Assembly: GCA_903866255.1 (NCBI GenBank)
Contig: CAIPMW010000076.1
Coordinates: 1 to 64,000, forward strand
Direction: 5' to 3'
Source: an uncultured Chlorobiaceae bacterium
GTDB taxonomy: Bacteria > Bacteroidota > Chlorobiia > Chlorobiales > Chlorobiaceae
Length of the DNA: 64,000 bases
Positions 33,153-43,374 of the stretch are shown piece by piece (position 1 is the first letter of the stretch; each line of letters begins with the position of its first letter). Position numbers and translations under genes: made by a program. The notes under the pieces were generated by a model. The model saw nothing but the letters and a program-made list of their open reading frames with translations, was not told the origin of the DNA and did no database searches.

Positions 33153-34658
33153 TTATGGGGCATCCGATGCCAATTCCGTCGGGCTAAGCAACTGATATTG
33201 CATAAGAGATTTTTCAAATGCATTGCAAGCCTTCATGGCGTCAATCACCTGATCCAAATCTTCATAGTCAAAAGCAGCCGACCATTGTTGGATTTTCTGC
33301 ATAGCGGCAATGAACGGTTTGGGATCTCCCTTCCGTGTGAGCACGCGCAAACAATCCAGATATTCCTCCCTGAAGAGTGTCGGAACAATTATTCTGCAAG
33401 CGTTAACGACCGTCAGCTCTGCATTCATGACGAGGCGTGCCAATCGGCCGTTGCCATCAAGAAAGGGATGTACCTCGGAAGCGATGAACATCGAGAGCAA
33501 CGCCCGAGCCATTCCCGGAGGGATGCCTGGCAATAACTTGCTGGCTTCAACCAGTGTTCCTCGTAAATTTATTGGTGACACAAACGTTGTGTTCCCTGCA
33601 AAATTGTCACGATCTTTAAACTCACCGGGAGCAACCTCGGGGCGTTCTCTCATCAGGTCAGCATGGCGTTGCTGGAGTTGGCACAAGACGGCTTCACCTG
33701 ATGCTAACGTTTGGTTTGACCATCCATGATTGATGGCTTGACGAAAGACCCCCAGAATATCGTGAGAGTCCTTGGGGCGTTGATCGATGAGCTTTCCCTC
33801 CAGAACAATCTTTCTCGCTTCGGAAACGTCAAATTCCGTGCCCTCAATAAAGTTGCTGAAATAGGACTCCAAAAAAGCAAAATTGATTCGTGCGGTTGCT
33901 GTCGGGGTCTTTGATGCTTTTTGATGCATCGGTGTTTCACGCAGTGCTGCGGCAAGTGTTTCAAACAGCACTAACCGTCCAGCATCAAAAGGCATACCTG
34001 CAGCCCACGCTTGTCCGGCGGTAGTTGCAAGTTGCGCACTTTTTGTACCCAGAATGCTTCCAATAAGCTCATTCAAAGCGTTGAATTCCCGTTCAAACCC
34101 CAAGACACCAGTCAGTTCACGGGCCTCTTCTCTGATATGATTGAGTGCATCAGGGCCTCTTGATTCACAAATACTGACAAGCCTCTCTTCAACAGCGACT
34201 CGCCCCATCGCTTTTTTGATTGCCCCACGGCTTGTGGTGAGGTTTTCCAAAAGTATCCGCGCCTGAGAGGGAAAATAGAAATTGCGCCCTGACATTGGCT
34301 GGTCACCTGCAGCTCTCCCTTGCGACTTGACCATAACCACTTTCAAGCCGGGCAACTCGACGACCTTGTTGTAGCTGCAACTGAGATGCATCACTCCATC
34401 GACAGGGATACCACCTTTGAAAGCGGTTCGGTAGCCAATGACGGCACCCGGAAAGAGAGCGGCCAAAAGACGCGTTCTGTGTAAAGCAATAATGGCTGGC
34501 CACTCTTCTTCAGCGCAGGCGGTGAGAACACCAGGAACAATACGTCGTAACGTCCCGGCTTTGAGTCTCCGCTGTGCCGCTCGCACCTCTGCTTTGTTAA
34601 GCTCAGCATAGAAGATGAGCGAATCATCGACTGTCGTTTTTTTTAGTGTTGTCTCCAT
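33153..34658 (-). CDS. Fic protein with AbiEi-like N-terminal half
   Basis: A 501-residue protein. The C-terminal half is Fic with the full active motif HPFLDGNGR (397-405); such enzymes transfer AMP or related groups to proteins. SNFIEG (268-273) matches the [S/T]xxxE[G/N] inhibitory helix, placed before the core as in class II Fic. The first 150 residues resemble an AbiEi antitoxin: wHTH with QRRLKAGTLRRIVPGVLT, then LLAALFPGAVIGYRTAFKGG. A toxin-type enzyme fused to an antitoxin-type sensor is notable. It stands alone upstream of the hsdR operon on the same strand. Confidence 0.87.
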   Translation of the reverse strand: METTLKKTTVDDSLIFYAELNKAEVRAAQRRLKAGTLRRIVPGVLTACAEEEWPAIIALHRTRLLAALFPGAVIGYRTAFKGGIPVDGVMHLSCSYNKVVELPGLKVVMVKSQGRAAGDQPMSGRNFYFPSQARILLENLTTSRGAIKKAMGRVAVEERLVSICESRGPDALNHIREEARELTGVLGFEREFNALNELIGSILGTKSAQLATTAGQAWAAGMPFDAGRLVLFETLAAALRETPMHQKASKTPTATARINFAFLESYFSNFIEGTEFDVSEARKIVLEGKLIDQRPKDSHDILGVFRQAINHGWSNQTLASGEAVLCQLQQRHADLMRERPEVAPGEFKDRDNFAGNTTFVSPINLRGTLVEASKLLPGIPPGMARALLSMFIASEVHPFLDGNGRLARLVMNAELTVVNACRIIVPTLFREEYLDCLRVLTRKGDPKPFIAAMQKIQQWSAAFDYEDLDQVIDAMKACNAFEKSLMQYQLLSPTELASDAP

Positions 34659-34970
34659 AACTCTTGCCCAATCGTCGCCTTTTTTAGCTCAAAAGCAGCA
34701 TTATGTCGCAAATTACAATTTATAATGAATTCTCGACAAAATATTCTCCAGGTTAGATACACCTTGATACTCTCATGGCGCATAGAGAGATTTTTCCGGG
34801 GCGGTAATTGGTCAGGTTGCAGGGATTTTTAAGCTTCACTTCCACCATCTGCTCTTCATCGGAGATGATGACGTTTATGAGGGAGATGAGTAAATCTTTA
34901 TTTTATTTTCTTCGCTGCCGAATAGCTTTCAACGTCGAAATCGAGGCGTTGATTCATTTTACAGATGAAA
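34659..34970. other. Intergenic stretch, nothing convincing
   Basis: About 310 AT-rich bases upstream of the Fic gene. Minus-strand text near 34800 could be a decayed gene (EEQMVEVKLKNPCNLTNY) but has stops in all frames over any useful length. It probably holds the Fic promoter. Confidence 0.4.
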
Positions 34971-35141
34971 TTACTGCTTATCTCCTTTTGCGCTTACTCT
35001 GGCAGTGCGCCGAAGCGATGTTCCAATTGCATTTTCCGTAAATGGGGCTGGCCCACCACGTAATCCTGCCAATTCACGAACCCGCCGGGCAATTTCAACC
35101 TTGGACTGCCGCAATAATTTGATTTCGGATGTGGTCAACAT
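34971..35141 (-). CDS. Possible 56-residue protein of unknown function
   Basis: A short frame with ATG start: MLTTSEIKLLRQSKVEIARR, then a GLRGGPAPFTENAIGTSLRR middle and a basic end. It could be a small DNA-binding protein or the end of a decayed gene. No family recognised. It follows the truncated DUF3368 gene by about 27 bp. Confidence 0.25.
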   Translation of the reverse strand: MLTTSEIKLLRQSKVEIARRVRELAGLRGGPAPFTENAIGTSLRRTARVSAKGDKQ

Positions 35142-35167
35142 CCGGGGTGTTAAGCAAATAACGTGCT

Positions 35168-35323
35168 TCAGACATCAATGACACCGTGCTGAATGTCACT
35201 GTACACAGAAATCTCTCTGGCCACCGCCTCTGGAATGACAAGTGTTCCAACAACTTTTCGAAGCAAAGCCAATTGACCAATACGGGCTAAGGCAATTAAC
35301 GGAGTAGCATTGCAGATAATCAT
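35168..35323 (-). pseudogene. DUF3368 PIN-like toxin, first 51 codons
   Basis: Reads MIICNATPLIALARIGQLAL, LRKVVGTLVIPEAVAREISV and ends GVIDV-stop. This is the typical start of DUF3368 proteins (NATPLIAL with the first PIN acid replaced by N-x-T, then VIPEAV), which are normally about 150 residues. The rest is missing. It overlaps the UPF0175 gene by 4 bp, the standard UPF0175-DUF3368 order, so an antitoxin now stands with a broken toxin. Confidence 0.72.
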
Positions 35324-35598
35324 GCAGCTCCTTTTGATAACTGAGCAACTCCTCGTAACTCACTGTCAACAATAGACTCGTCATAATCAAAAATGACAAT
35401 CCCTTTTTGCGCCAAAATATCCATAAAGCTGAGCCGATTACATCCCGCCAAATCAGCAGCTTTCCCCAATGAGAGTTTTTTCTCCTGAAAATAAGTTATG
35501 GCAGCCATGAGACGAATCTCTTGTGCCAAGTCTTGAATCCCAATCTTGAGTGAGGCCAGCAAGTCCTGGGATACTTCAAACGTCATTGTTTCTGTCAT
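35320..35598 (-). CDS. UPF0175 family antitoxin
   Basis: A 92-residue protein with the UPF0175 pattern: an N-terminal strand TMTFEVSQDLLASLKIG, helix IRLMAAITYFQEKKLSLGKA, and HTH AADLAGCNRLSFMDILAQKG ending with GIVIFDYDE. Proteins of this family pair with DUF3368 toxins. Intact here, and truncated at 17882..18073. Confidence 0.85.
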   Translation of the reverse strand: MTETMTFEVSQDLLASLKIGIQDLAQEIRLMAAITYFQEKKLSLGKAADLAGCNRLSFMDILAQKGIVIFDYDESIVDSELRGVAQLSKGAA

Positions 35599-36060
35599 AG
35601 TGAAGCTCCTTCATAAAAATCGTTCAAGCGGCATGGAACCATCCTGTTTCTTGTTTCAAAGATACTCACTGGTGTGTTGTACTCCATCAAGAGAAAATCA
35701 AAGTGTTTCGTTTCAGAGTACCAATATTGAGCCGGATCTGCAACTCCTGAAGAAGCTCTTGCAAAAAATTCAGGAGTAAATTCCAGGAGAGGGAGAAATC
35801 ATCAAGGCAGAGCACATAAACGGCCTTCAGCTTCATCATCAACCACAAAAGACTCTCATTTGCACTTCAGCCGTGCCCAACAGGAGCAGCCTCGTCTCCG
35901 GGGAAACATCTGAGCGCATTGATGCAGAGCGGATGGCCCGCAGCATCCCTTGTAAAAAAGAGAAAAGCCCTCTCGCTCTCAAAACGCCGGTATTTTTTCC
36001 GAAGCTCTTCCTCCGAAAGCGGACAATCGCGTCGCTGGATGCTTGCCGCTGCGATGGCAC
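35464..36060 (+). repeat. 600-bp duplication, copy 2
   Basis: Partner of 17916..18516 in direct orientation. It covers the UPF0175 5' part, its upstream region and a THUMP-like methyltransferase ghost (frame RKSFGKNTGVLRARGLFSFL). Similarity ends at GCGATGGCA, after which each copy goes to unrelated sequence. Confidence 0.85.
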
Positions 36061-36136
36061 CTGTTGCTGAGATGGAAGAAGAGTTTTGTTCGTTACTATT
36101 GTCGTATCCATCAGCTTTTTATGCAGTTAATAGATT

Positions 36137-36298
36137 TTCAGAAATATCGCATAATCTCGCTTGCTTCTGAGGATTTGGCAGGGGCTGTGATAAAGCAGCA
36201 GCCGCATCTTCAGAAAACCCTCCAGTATCATCGCGAAGCATCACCCTCGGCATCAGGCACTCAGCTCAATACTCCCACTCCTCGTGCTTGACCGGCAA
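36137..36298 (+). pseudogene. Ghost of relE start joined to ygjP end
   Basis: 36139..36190 repeats the first about 17 codons of the ParE/RelE gene at 17314 (KYRIISLASEDLAGAV). After a deletion, 36197..36295 repeats 17634..17734, including the last codons of the YgjP-like gene on the minus strand (CTCAATACTCCCACTCCTCG). It is a shortened form of 17315..17735. Confidence 0.7.
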
Positions 36299-36336
36299 TC
36301 ATTGCGAATCGTTCAAAGCTTCAAACACGAGCGATC

Positions 36337-37596
36337 CTACGCAGGAACAAGCTCCTCCCATCCGGCAATAACTCTGCCGAGCTCTTCCTGGAATGCCACG
36401 CGGCGGAGGTTATCACCCTTCACCCTGCCAGCAAAAAGTTTCCATCTGGCTTCATCCTTGATGACATCCACCAGTATAGAGCGAACTTTAACCATAACTC
36501 CAGCCTGCCGGGCATACTCCTTGCGCTGTGCATTGCTGTTCAGATTCCCGAGACCGGAGAGGTAGTAGGTTAGAATCTGTTCGGAAAAACGCTGTTCAAG
36601 TTGTTTCGCTGCCTGGAGTTCAGCGCATGAATCGCCGGCAGAGGATGGATATTTGCCCTTGAGCAGGATAGCCAGAGCCTCTTCGTATTCCTCGCGCTCC
36701 ATCCGTATCCTGAGACGCTCCATAAGCCATGATGTATTGAGCCGCTCAACTATTTTTGGTTCAAAGAGTGCCCACTCTTCGGGAGTGCATATCTTTTTAA
36801 AGGTGTTGTATGTTTCCAGAGTAAGCTGATCAGAGGCCTGCGCAAACTGAAGGGCAAGATATTGCTCCCGGTTACCATCCTCAAGGGCTCGGTCAGAGAG
36901 GAACGTCCTCAATTGATCCATTCGCCCTTCACCTTTCTTCATCCCCTCTGCGACAATCGCGAGTGCCTCCTTGTGGCTGCCTTCATCCCAATAAAAGGTA
37001 GCCAGATCATGGTAATCACCACAGTAGTGCAATTTTTTATGCCGCAATTCAAGATATTTCTCCCGGTCACCAAGTTTTCGGTAGATCTGTCGAGCATGAT
37101 CGGCAGGCCAATCCTTGTTAAGAGCTTCCAACTCAAATGCCAGATGGTGCAAGTCTTCATCACTGCGGCAAGAAGCATAAGCCAACTCATAGAGCGAATC
37201 ATCCATGCCTGCATTGCCACTCTGAATGAATGGCAGCACTTCATCAAGGAGTTCCCGACGAGCATCCTCATCAACCTCTGATTTCTCCAGTATCTTCTGG
37301 ATTTCCTGCATCCGCTCGACAACATCATCCTCCGTGTCATAATCACCGCCACCACGTTCGTCGAGTTCCTCCAAATCGGAATACAACTCCCCCCAAAGGG
37401 CCAAAATGATCTCGCCTTCCGAGCGACTCTTCTGCGCAGTGGTCAGAGTGATGTGCTTTTTCAGGTAGTCAAAGCATTCACGCCGAACATCAGGGCGATA
37501 GAGGGTCAGCTCTGTAATCAAGGTGATCAGGATCTCTGGCGTGGCCGTCTGGAGCAACTCAACCAGCGGATCCTGCTCTATTTTATTGTTTTCCAT
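36337..37596 (-). CDS. TPR-like helical protein of unknown function
   Basis: A 419-residue all-helical protein with repeated pairs of helices (LYELAYASCRSDEDLHHLAF, DHARQIYRKLGDREKYLELR, YHDLATFYWDEGSHKEALAI, REEYEEALAILLKGKYPSS), a TPR-like scaffold. It resembles helical parts found after SWIM zinc-finger proteins, but no SWIM motif is present. I start at ATG 37596 (MENNKIEQDP), not the upstream TTG. It stands at the border of accessory and core DNA and is not clearly in an operon. Confidence 0.7.
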   Translation of the reverse strand: MENNKIEQDPLVELLQTATPEILITLITELTLYRPDVRRECFDYLKKHITLTTAQKSRSEGEIILALWGELYSDLEELDERGGGDYDTEDDVVERMQEIQKILEKSEVDEDARRELLDEVLPFIQSGNAGMDDSLYELAYASCRSDEDLHHLAFELEALNKDWPADHARQIYRKLGDREKYLELRHKKLHYCGDYHDLATFYWDEGSHKEALAIVAEGMKKGEGRMDQLRTFLSDRALEDGNREQYLALQFAQASDQLTLETYNTFKKICTPEEWALFEPKIVERLNTSWLMERLRIRMEREEYEEALAILLKGKYPSSAGDSCAELQAAKQLEQRFSEQILTYYLSGLGNLNSNAQRKEYARQAGVMVKVRSILVDVIKDEARWKLFAGRVKGDNLRRVAFQEELGRVIAGWEELVPA

Positions 37597-37679
37597 AATG
37601 ATATGCCAAGGGTGAAAATGAATGATTAAGGGCCATACTATCAATCAGTCGTCAGAACTTAACCAAAACATCAAAACGT

Positions 37680-38852
37680 TCAAGCCTCCAGAAAGACAAT
37701 CTCATCGGGAAGATCACTCAACCTGAGACCACCCTCATCACTGACGACAAAGGTATTTTCAATGCCGATAACCCCCTTGCCGGGAATCACAAACTTGGGT
37801 TCAACGGCAATGACCTGGTTGAGCTGCAATGGTGCCGTAAACCCTTTGGCCAGCACGGGCAACTCGTCAAGCTCCAGACCAACGCCATGGCCCACAAATT
37901 TTGCCTGTTCACCCGGCATTCCCATGAAGCAGGAGCCAAGTCCAGCCTTTTCGGCCAATAAAGCGGCGGCAAGAAACAGCTCTTCACCAATCACACCAGG
38001 TTTCATGGCCTGACGCACCATCTCCTGAATATTGAGAGCGACATCGAATGCGTGCTGCAATTCAGGATCAAGCGTTCCGATCACAAACATGCGCGTCATA
38101 TCGGCAATGTAGCCATGAAAAACCCCAGCGAAATCGAGAAGAACCGGCTGGTTTACCTGAATACAGTCGTAAGAAGCACCATGTGGTGACGCGCTCGACA
38201 ACCCCTTGCCGGTCACCGGGCCGTCAAAAAAGCCGCCGTTGACCCCTCCCGAAGAGACCGCCAGACCAAAGAAAAGCTCCTGATTAAAGGCACGCATCCG
38301 AACATATCCTTCATGCCCGGCCTTGCGGAGTCGATATTCCATCTCGGCAGACACATCAAGCTCACGCATCCCTGCTTTCAAAAATTGCGGCACCCCGGCA
38401 AATACCGATGCAAGCTTGCTGGCGCTCTCCCTGAGCAGTTCAAGCTCGAAGGTTGACTTGACTGACCTGATGTCACGCACGATCATCGAGATATCCACAA
38501 AACTGCGCCCCGGCAATGCCCGCGTGTAATAGCTGTGCTGCTGGATCGGGACGGCATCAAAGGTCATACCGACACTGGCATACTCCTCGCTGAAAACGGA
38601 GGCAAACTCCTTGCTTGACGGAAACGGACGGATATCGGCAATCGGGCTCTCCTCCCTTGCTCTTGAGAGACTTTTGCGCACCAGAAGCATCGGCAGACCA
38701 TCCGCCGGAATCCAGAGTACAGCGTTCTGGCGAGTACCTGCAAAATAGTAGACATCAATCGGCAGAATGAGGAGGGCTGCATGCGCACCTTGGTGCCGCA
38801 GCTTTTCCTGCAAGCGGACGATTCGTTGTTGTGATTCAGTTTGTGTCAGCAT
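37680..38852 (-). CDS. M24 metallopeptidase (Xaa-Pro aminopeptidase type)
   Basis: A 390-residue cytosolic peptidase. An N-terminal creatinase-like domain (1-130) precedes the pita-bread domain with its metal ligands: D in VLLDFAGVFHG, D in YIADMTRMF, H in FVGHGVGLELDEL, E in VIAVEPKFV, and E in GIENTFVV. It releases N-terminal residues before proline. It lies 12 bp behind a ferredoxin-nitroreductase gene on the same strand. Confidence 0.88.
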   Translation of the reverse strand: MLTQTESQQRIVRLQEKLRHQGAHAALLILPIDVYYFAGTRQNAVLWIPADGLPMLLVRKSLSRAREESPIADIRPFPSSKEFASVFSEEYASVGMTFDAVPIQQHSYYTRALPGRSFVDISMIVRDIRSVKSTFELELLRESASKLASVFAGVPQFLKAGMRELDVSAEMEYRLRKAGHEGYVRMRAFNQELFFGLAVSSGGVNGGFFDGPVTGKGLSSASPHGASYDCIQVNQPVLLDFAGVFHGYIADMTRMFVIGTLDPELQHAFDVALNIQEMVRQAMKPGVIGEELFLAAALLAEKAGLGSCFMGMPGEQAKFVGHGVGLELDELPVLAKGFTAPLQLNQVIAVEPKFVIPGKGVIGIENTFVVSDEGGLRLSDLPDEIVFLEA

Positions 38853-38864
38853 AGTTATGAAATA

Positions 38865-39722
38865 TTAACGTAAAGGAACATCACAGCCATCCCCCTCAAG
38901 GGCCCGGAAAATGAGCGCAGGGCCATGCTCCACCGTGCGGGCATAGTGCACCGCCGGCTTGCCGAAAACCATGGCATAGCCAAAAAGATGATCATCAGGA
39001 ATACCGAGGCGATGGCGTGTCTCCGGCAATATATCGTTGATAGCCCACTTTGCAAGGCCGTTCCAGAGTGTGCCGACTCCATTGGCCTGGGCAAAAAGAT
39101 CAAAACTGGCAAGGGCAATCATACAGTCCTGCATGGGAGATGCCACAGAGTGTGGAGCAGAGGCAATGAGTAGATGGGGAGCATCACGAAAAATAATGTC
39201 CGCTTGATGCTTCTCCCATATTGACACAAAGTTGGCAAAAAAGCCCATCCCCTCCGGCAAGGCATTGTTGTTCACCAGCCTTGTCAAACCAGCCATCACC
39301 TCATCACGCAGTTGCGCAACCTTGTTGAGGCTGTCGAGCACCGTAAAACGCACCTGACGGGAGTTCACCCCGGTCGGAGCCTGCCATGCAACATCAAGCA
39401 GCTTTTGGAAGAGCACCGGATCAAGGTTTTCCGGCTTGAAACGACGCACTGAACGACGCCCCTTGATAAGCGTCTCAAGGGCATCCGGATCAGGGTAAGC
39501 CACCTTCAGCGGGCGGCTAAAAGAGGCTTGGTGGCCAAGAATGGAAACCGCCCCCGTCGGGCAAATGGCAAGGCAGTGCTGACAACGGTAGCAGGTTCCC
39601 TCCTTTTCCGCAGTAATGGTGGGATAACCATCATCTCCAAAGCTGATAATCCGAGACGGGCAGTCGGTAACACACTCCCCGCAAAGCGTGCAGCTCTGCC
39701 TGTTGACCTTGAAATCTATCAC
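38865..39722 (-). CDS. Ferredoxin-nitroreductase fusion protein
   Basis: A 285-residue flavoprotein. The first 60 residues hold two 4Fe-4S motifs (CTLCGECVTDCP, CYRCQHCLAICP). The rest is a nitroreductase domain with FMN-binding RRSVRRFKPENL and APTGVNSRQVRF, and a late WAINDILPETRHRLGIPDDH. It probably passes electrons from ferredoxin clusters to FMN to reduce an unknown substrate, common in anaerobes. First gene of a pair with the M24 peptidase. Confidence 0.86.
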   Translation of the reverse strand: MIDFKVNRQSCTLCGECVTDCPSRIISFGDDGYPTITAEKEGTCYRCQHCLAICPTGAVSILGHQASFSRPLKVAYPDPDALETLIKGRRSVRRFKPENLDPVLFQKLLDVAWQAPTGVNSRQVRFTVLDSLNKVAQLRDEVMAGLTRLVNNNALPEGMGFFANFVSIWEKHQADIIFRDAPHLLIASAPHSVASPMQDCMIALASFDLFAQANGVGTLWNGLAKWAINDILPETRHRLGIPDDHLFGYAMVFGKPAVHYARTVEHGPALIFRALEGDGCDVPLR

Positions 39723-39860
39723 TATTAATCTTCTCCATCTATGTTATCGAATTTATGCTTCTCACCAGACTCTATACCGCAGAAAAGCGACACACGTGCC
39801 CGGCGGAACCCTCATTTGTATAATACCCTGAATTTAAGTATCGTGAACAATAATTTCTCA

Positions 39861-39960
39861 TCTTGGGGGTGCAGAATTTTTCCTTGACAACAGCAGGAAA
39901 AATGACGCTGAGAGTAAACCCTTGTAACTTGATGCAGGTAATGCTGACGCAAGGAAAGAT
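39861..39960 (+). promoter_or_regulatory. TPP riboswitch (THI element)
   Basis: Contains the conserved blocks in order: GGGGGTGC, then a variable stem, GCTGAGAGT, AAACCCTTG, GATGCAGGTAATGCTGACGC and AAGGAAAGAT closing the first stem with ATCTTG. It ends about 75 bases before thiC. Binding of thiamine pyrophosphate should lower thiC expression. AGGAAAG (39952..39958) with a later CTTCCTG may form the alternative pairing. Confidence 0.95.
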
Positions 39961-40027
39961 AATGCTGGCTCTGTGCTTCCTGTTCGTCCCTCTCTTCCCG
40001 CTTCTTCAGCACTGCCTGACTGTTTAA

Positions 40028-41671
<1,644 letters not shown>

Positions 41672-41684
41672 TAATGGAATAATT

Positions 41685-41713
41685 GAGAGTGGATAAACTT
41701 GTTACCCACTCTT
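41685..41713 (+). terminator. Terminator hairpin between thiC and tpiA
   Basis: GAGAGTGG and CCACTCTT enclose a 13-base loop. It lies 14 bp after the thiC stop and before the convergent tpiA end. The T-run is weak, so efficiency is uncertain. Confidence 0.5.
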
Positions 41714-41730
41714 AATAAATCAATGTGGGC

Positions 41731-42486
41731 TTAAAGCGATGCGGCTTTGATGATGGCTGCGAAGTCGGCAGCATTGAGGCTGGCTCCACCAATCAAGCCT
41801 CCATCAATGTTCGGCATGGCAAAGAGTTCCACAGCATTGGATGGCTTGACACTTCCACCATACTGGATGCGAAGCCCCTGGGCGGCGGCATCACCATAAA
41901 GTTCAGTAACAAGGGTGCGTATATGGAGATGAACCTCTTCTGCCTGGGCGGATGAGGCGGTTTTTCCGGTACCGATGGCCCAAACTGGCTCGTAAGCAAT
42001 CACGATGGTGCTGATATCGCTGATACCAGTCAAACCCTCCCTGACCTGGGACGAGATGATGGCTTCAGTGACTCCGCCTTCCCGCTCAGCAAGTGTCTCA
42101 CCGACACAAAGAATAACATTCAGCCCTTCTGACAATGCTTTTTTTACACGGAGGTTGACAGTCGCATTGGTCTCACCGAAATACTGGCGACGTTCGGAGT
42201 GCCCAATAATAACAGAGGAGCAGCCTGCGGCAAAGAGCATTCTTGCTGATACCTCGCCGGTAAATGCACCATCATTCTCATAGTGGCAGTTCTGGGCAAC
42301 AAGCTGAACTTCACTGCCCTCAATAATCCTCCCTGCTGCTTCCAAAGCAAGAAAGGTCGGAGCAATGCCAACCTCACAACCTGAAAAGTTCTCCCCAAGC
42401 GCGGCAACAACTTCGGCTGCCAAAGTTTCAGATTCAGCAATGGAATTGTTCATTTTCCAGTTGCCGACAACAATTTTTTTGCGCAT
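41731..42486 (-). CDS. tpiA: Triosephosphate isomerase
   Basis: A 251-residue TIM-barrel enzyme of glycolysis and the Calvin/gluconeogenic route. VVGNWKMN holds the catalytic lysine, VIIGHSERR the histidine, and [13 protein letters not shown] the glutamate with the flexible loop. The phosphate-binding end [12 protein letters not shown] and [11 protein letters not shown] are present. It starts 2 bp after the small hypothetical gene, so the two are probably co-transcribed. Confidence 0.97.
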   Translation of the reverse strand: MRKKIVVGNWKMNNSIAESETLAAEVVAALGENFSGCEVGIAPTFLALEAAGRIIEGSEVQLVAQNCHYENDGAFTGEVSARMLFAAGCSSVIIGHSERRQYFGETNATVNLRVKKALSEGLNVILCVGETLAEREGGVTEAIISSQVREGLTGISDISTIVIAYEPVWAIGTGKTASSAQAEEVHLHIRTLVTELYGDAAAQGLRIQYGGSVKPSNAVELFAMPNIDGGLIGGASLNAADFAAIIKAASL

Positions 42487-42488
42487 TT

Positions 42489-42713
42489 TTAATATTCTGT
42501 TTTTACATCATAATAGATCCGGTCAATCTGATCTACAGTAAACCGGTGTTTTCCTGCACGTGCATCCTTGACTTGAATGTCGTTACTGCCAACGGCAATA
42601 ACCCTGCCATTCCACACCCTTGACTCTGTGGTGACCAGATTAATTTCACGATTCAGCAGTTCCTGATTACCACCAATACTGCCTTTACGATAGATAATTT
42701 GACGTTTCCCCAT
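42489..42713 (-). CDS. Small conserved-looking protein of unknown function
   Basis: A 74-residue basic protein ([40 protein letters not shown]) that looks beta-rich, perhaps an SH3- or Sm-like fold. It sits between greA and tpiA with 24 and 2 bp gaps. No function can be assigned from sequence. Confidence 0.6.
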   Translation of the reverse strand: MGKRQIIYRKGSIGGNQELLNREINLVTTESRVWNGRVIAVGSNDIQVKDARAGKHRFTVDQIDRIYYDVKTEY

Positions 42714-42737
42714 TGGATCGCTGGTTTAATTTGCCCG

Positions 42738-43217
42738 CTATTTAACGAAAATCTCCAATATCTCATAATGAAGTTCACCTTTCGGTACCACAACCTGTAC
42801 TTTTTCACCGACAGCCTTTCCGATCAGTGACCTTCCGACAGGGGAGCGTACTGAAATTTTACCGGCATCGGTATCAGCCTCTTCAGAGGAGACCAGTGTA
42901 TACTCTATGATTTCAGTCGGATCATCAAGATTACGCAGTTTAACAGAGGTAAGGATGTATACTTTGTCCGTTTTTATCTGTTTTGGATCGAGAATAGTTG
43001 CTGATGCCAGCTTGTTTTCAAGATCAGCAATGCGAGCCTCCGTATGTGACTGCTGCTCTCTCGCTGCATCGTATTCCGCATTCTCGCTCAAATCGCCATG
43101 GGCCCTCGCTTCTGCAATTTTTTCCAGAACTTCCCTTCTGGTTTGATGAACCAGCGTATGTAACTCCACTTTGAGCCGGTTATAGCCATCATTTGTCAGG
43201 TAAATTCTGTCAGTCAT
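42738..43217 (-). CDS. greA: Transcription elongation factor GreA
   Basis: A 159-residue protein that rescues backtracked RNA polymerase by stimulating transcript cleavage. The N-terminal coiled coil carries the acidic tip in [16 protein letters not shown]. The C-terminal FKBP-like domain has [23 protein letters not shown] 43217 ([15 protein letters not shown]) fits the family start; a longer frame to 43289 would add an unrelated N-terminus. Confidence 0.96.
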   Translation of the reverse strand: MTDRIYLTNDGYNRLKVELHTLVHQTRREVLEKIAEARAHGDLSENAEYDAAREQQSHTEARIADLENKLASATILDPKQIKTDKVYILTSVKLRNLDDPTEIIEYTLVSSEEADTDAGKISVRSPVGRSLIGKAVGEKVQVVVPKGELHYEILEIFVK

Positions 43218-43295
43218 CTCTGGTACTGTTTTTGTTAAATAATAAAAAAACTCCACAAACACGACATGGGCAAGCGAACAGGATTGCAAACAAAA

Positions 43296-43331
43296 AAAGT
43301 AAAGTCAGCTACGCGCTGCTGACTTTACTTT
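43296..43331 (-). terminator. Strong terminator after htrA
   Basis: Perfect 14-bp stem AAAGTAAAGTCAGC/GCTGACTTTACTTT with an 8-base loop. On the minus strand it is followed by a run of T. It separates htrA from greA transcription. Confidence 0.92.
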
Positions 43332-43374
43332 ATCCAGCAATGTACAACTCTTAATCCTTCAGGCAAAAAAATCT

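Noticed and set aside
34808-35041. A 77-codon plus-strand frame upstream of the Fic gene
   Set aside because: No motif and no ribosome site; it overlaps the possible small minus-strand gene and a decayed region.
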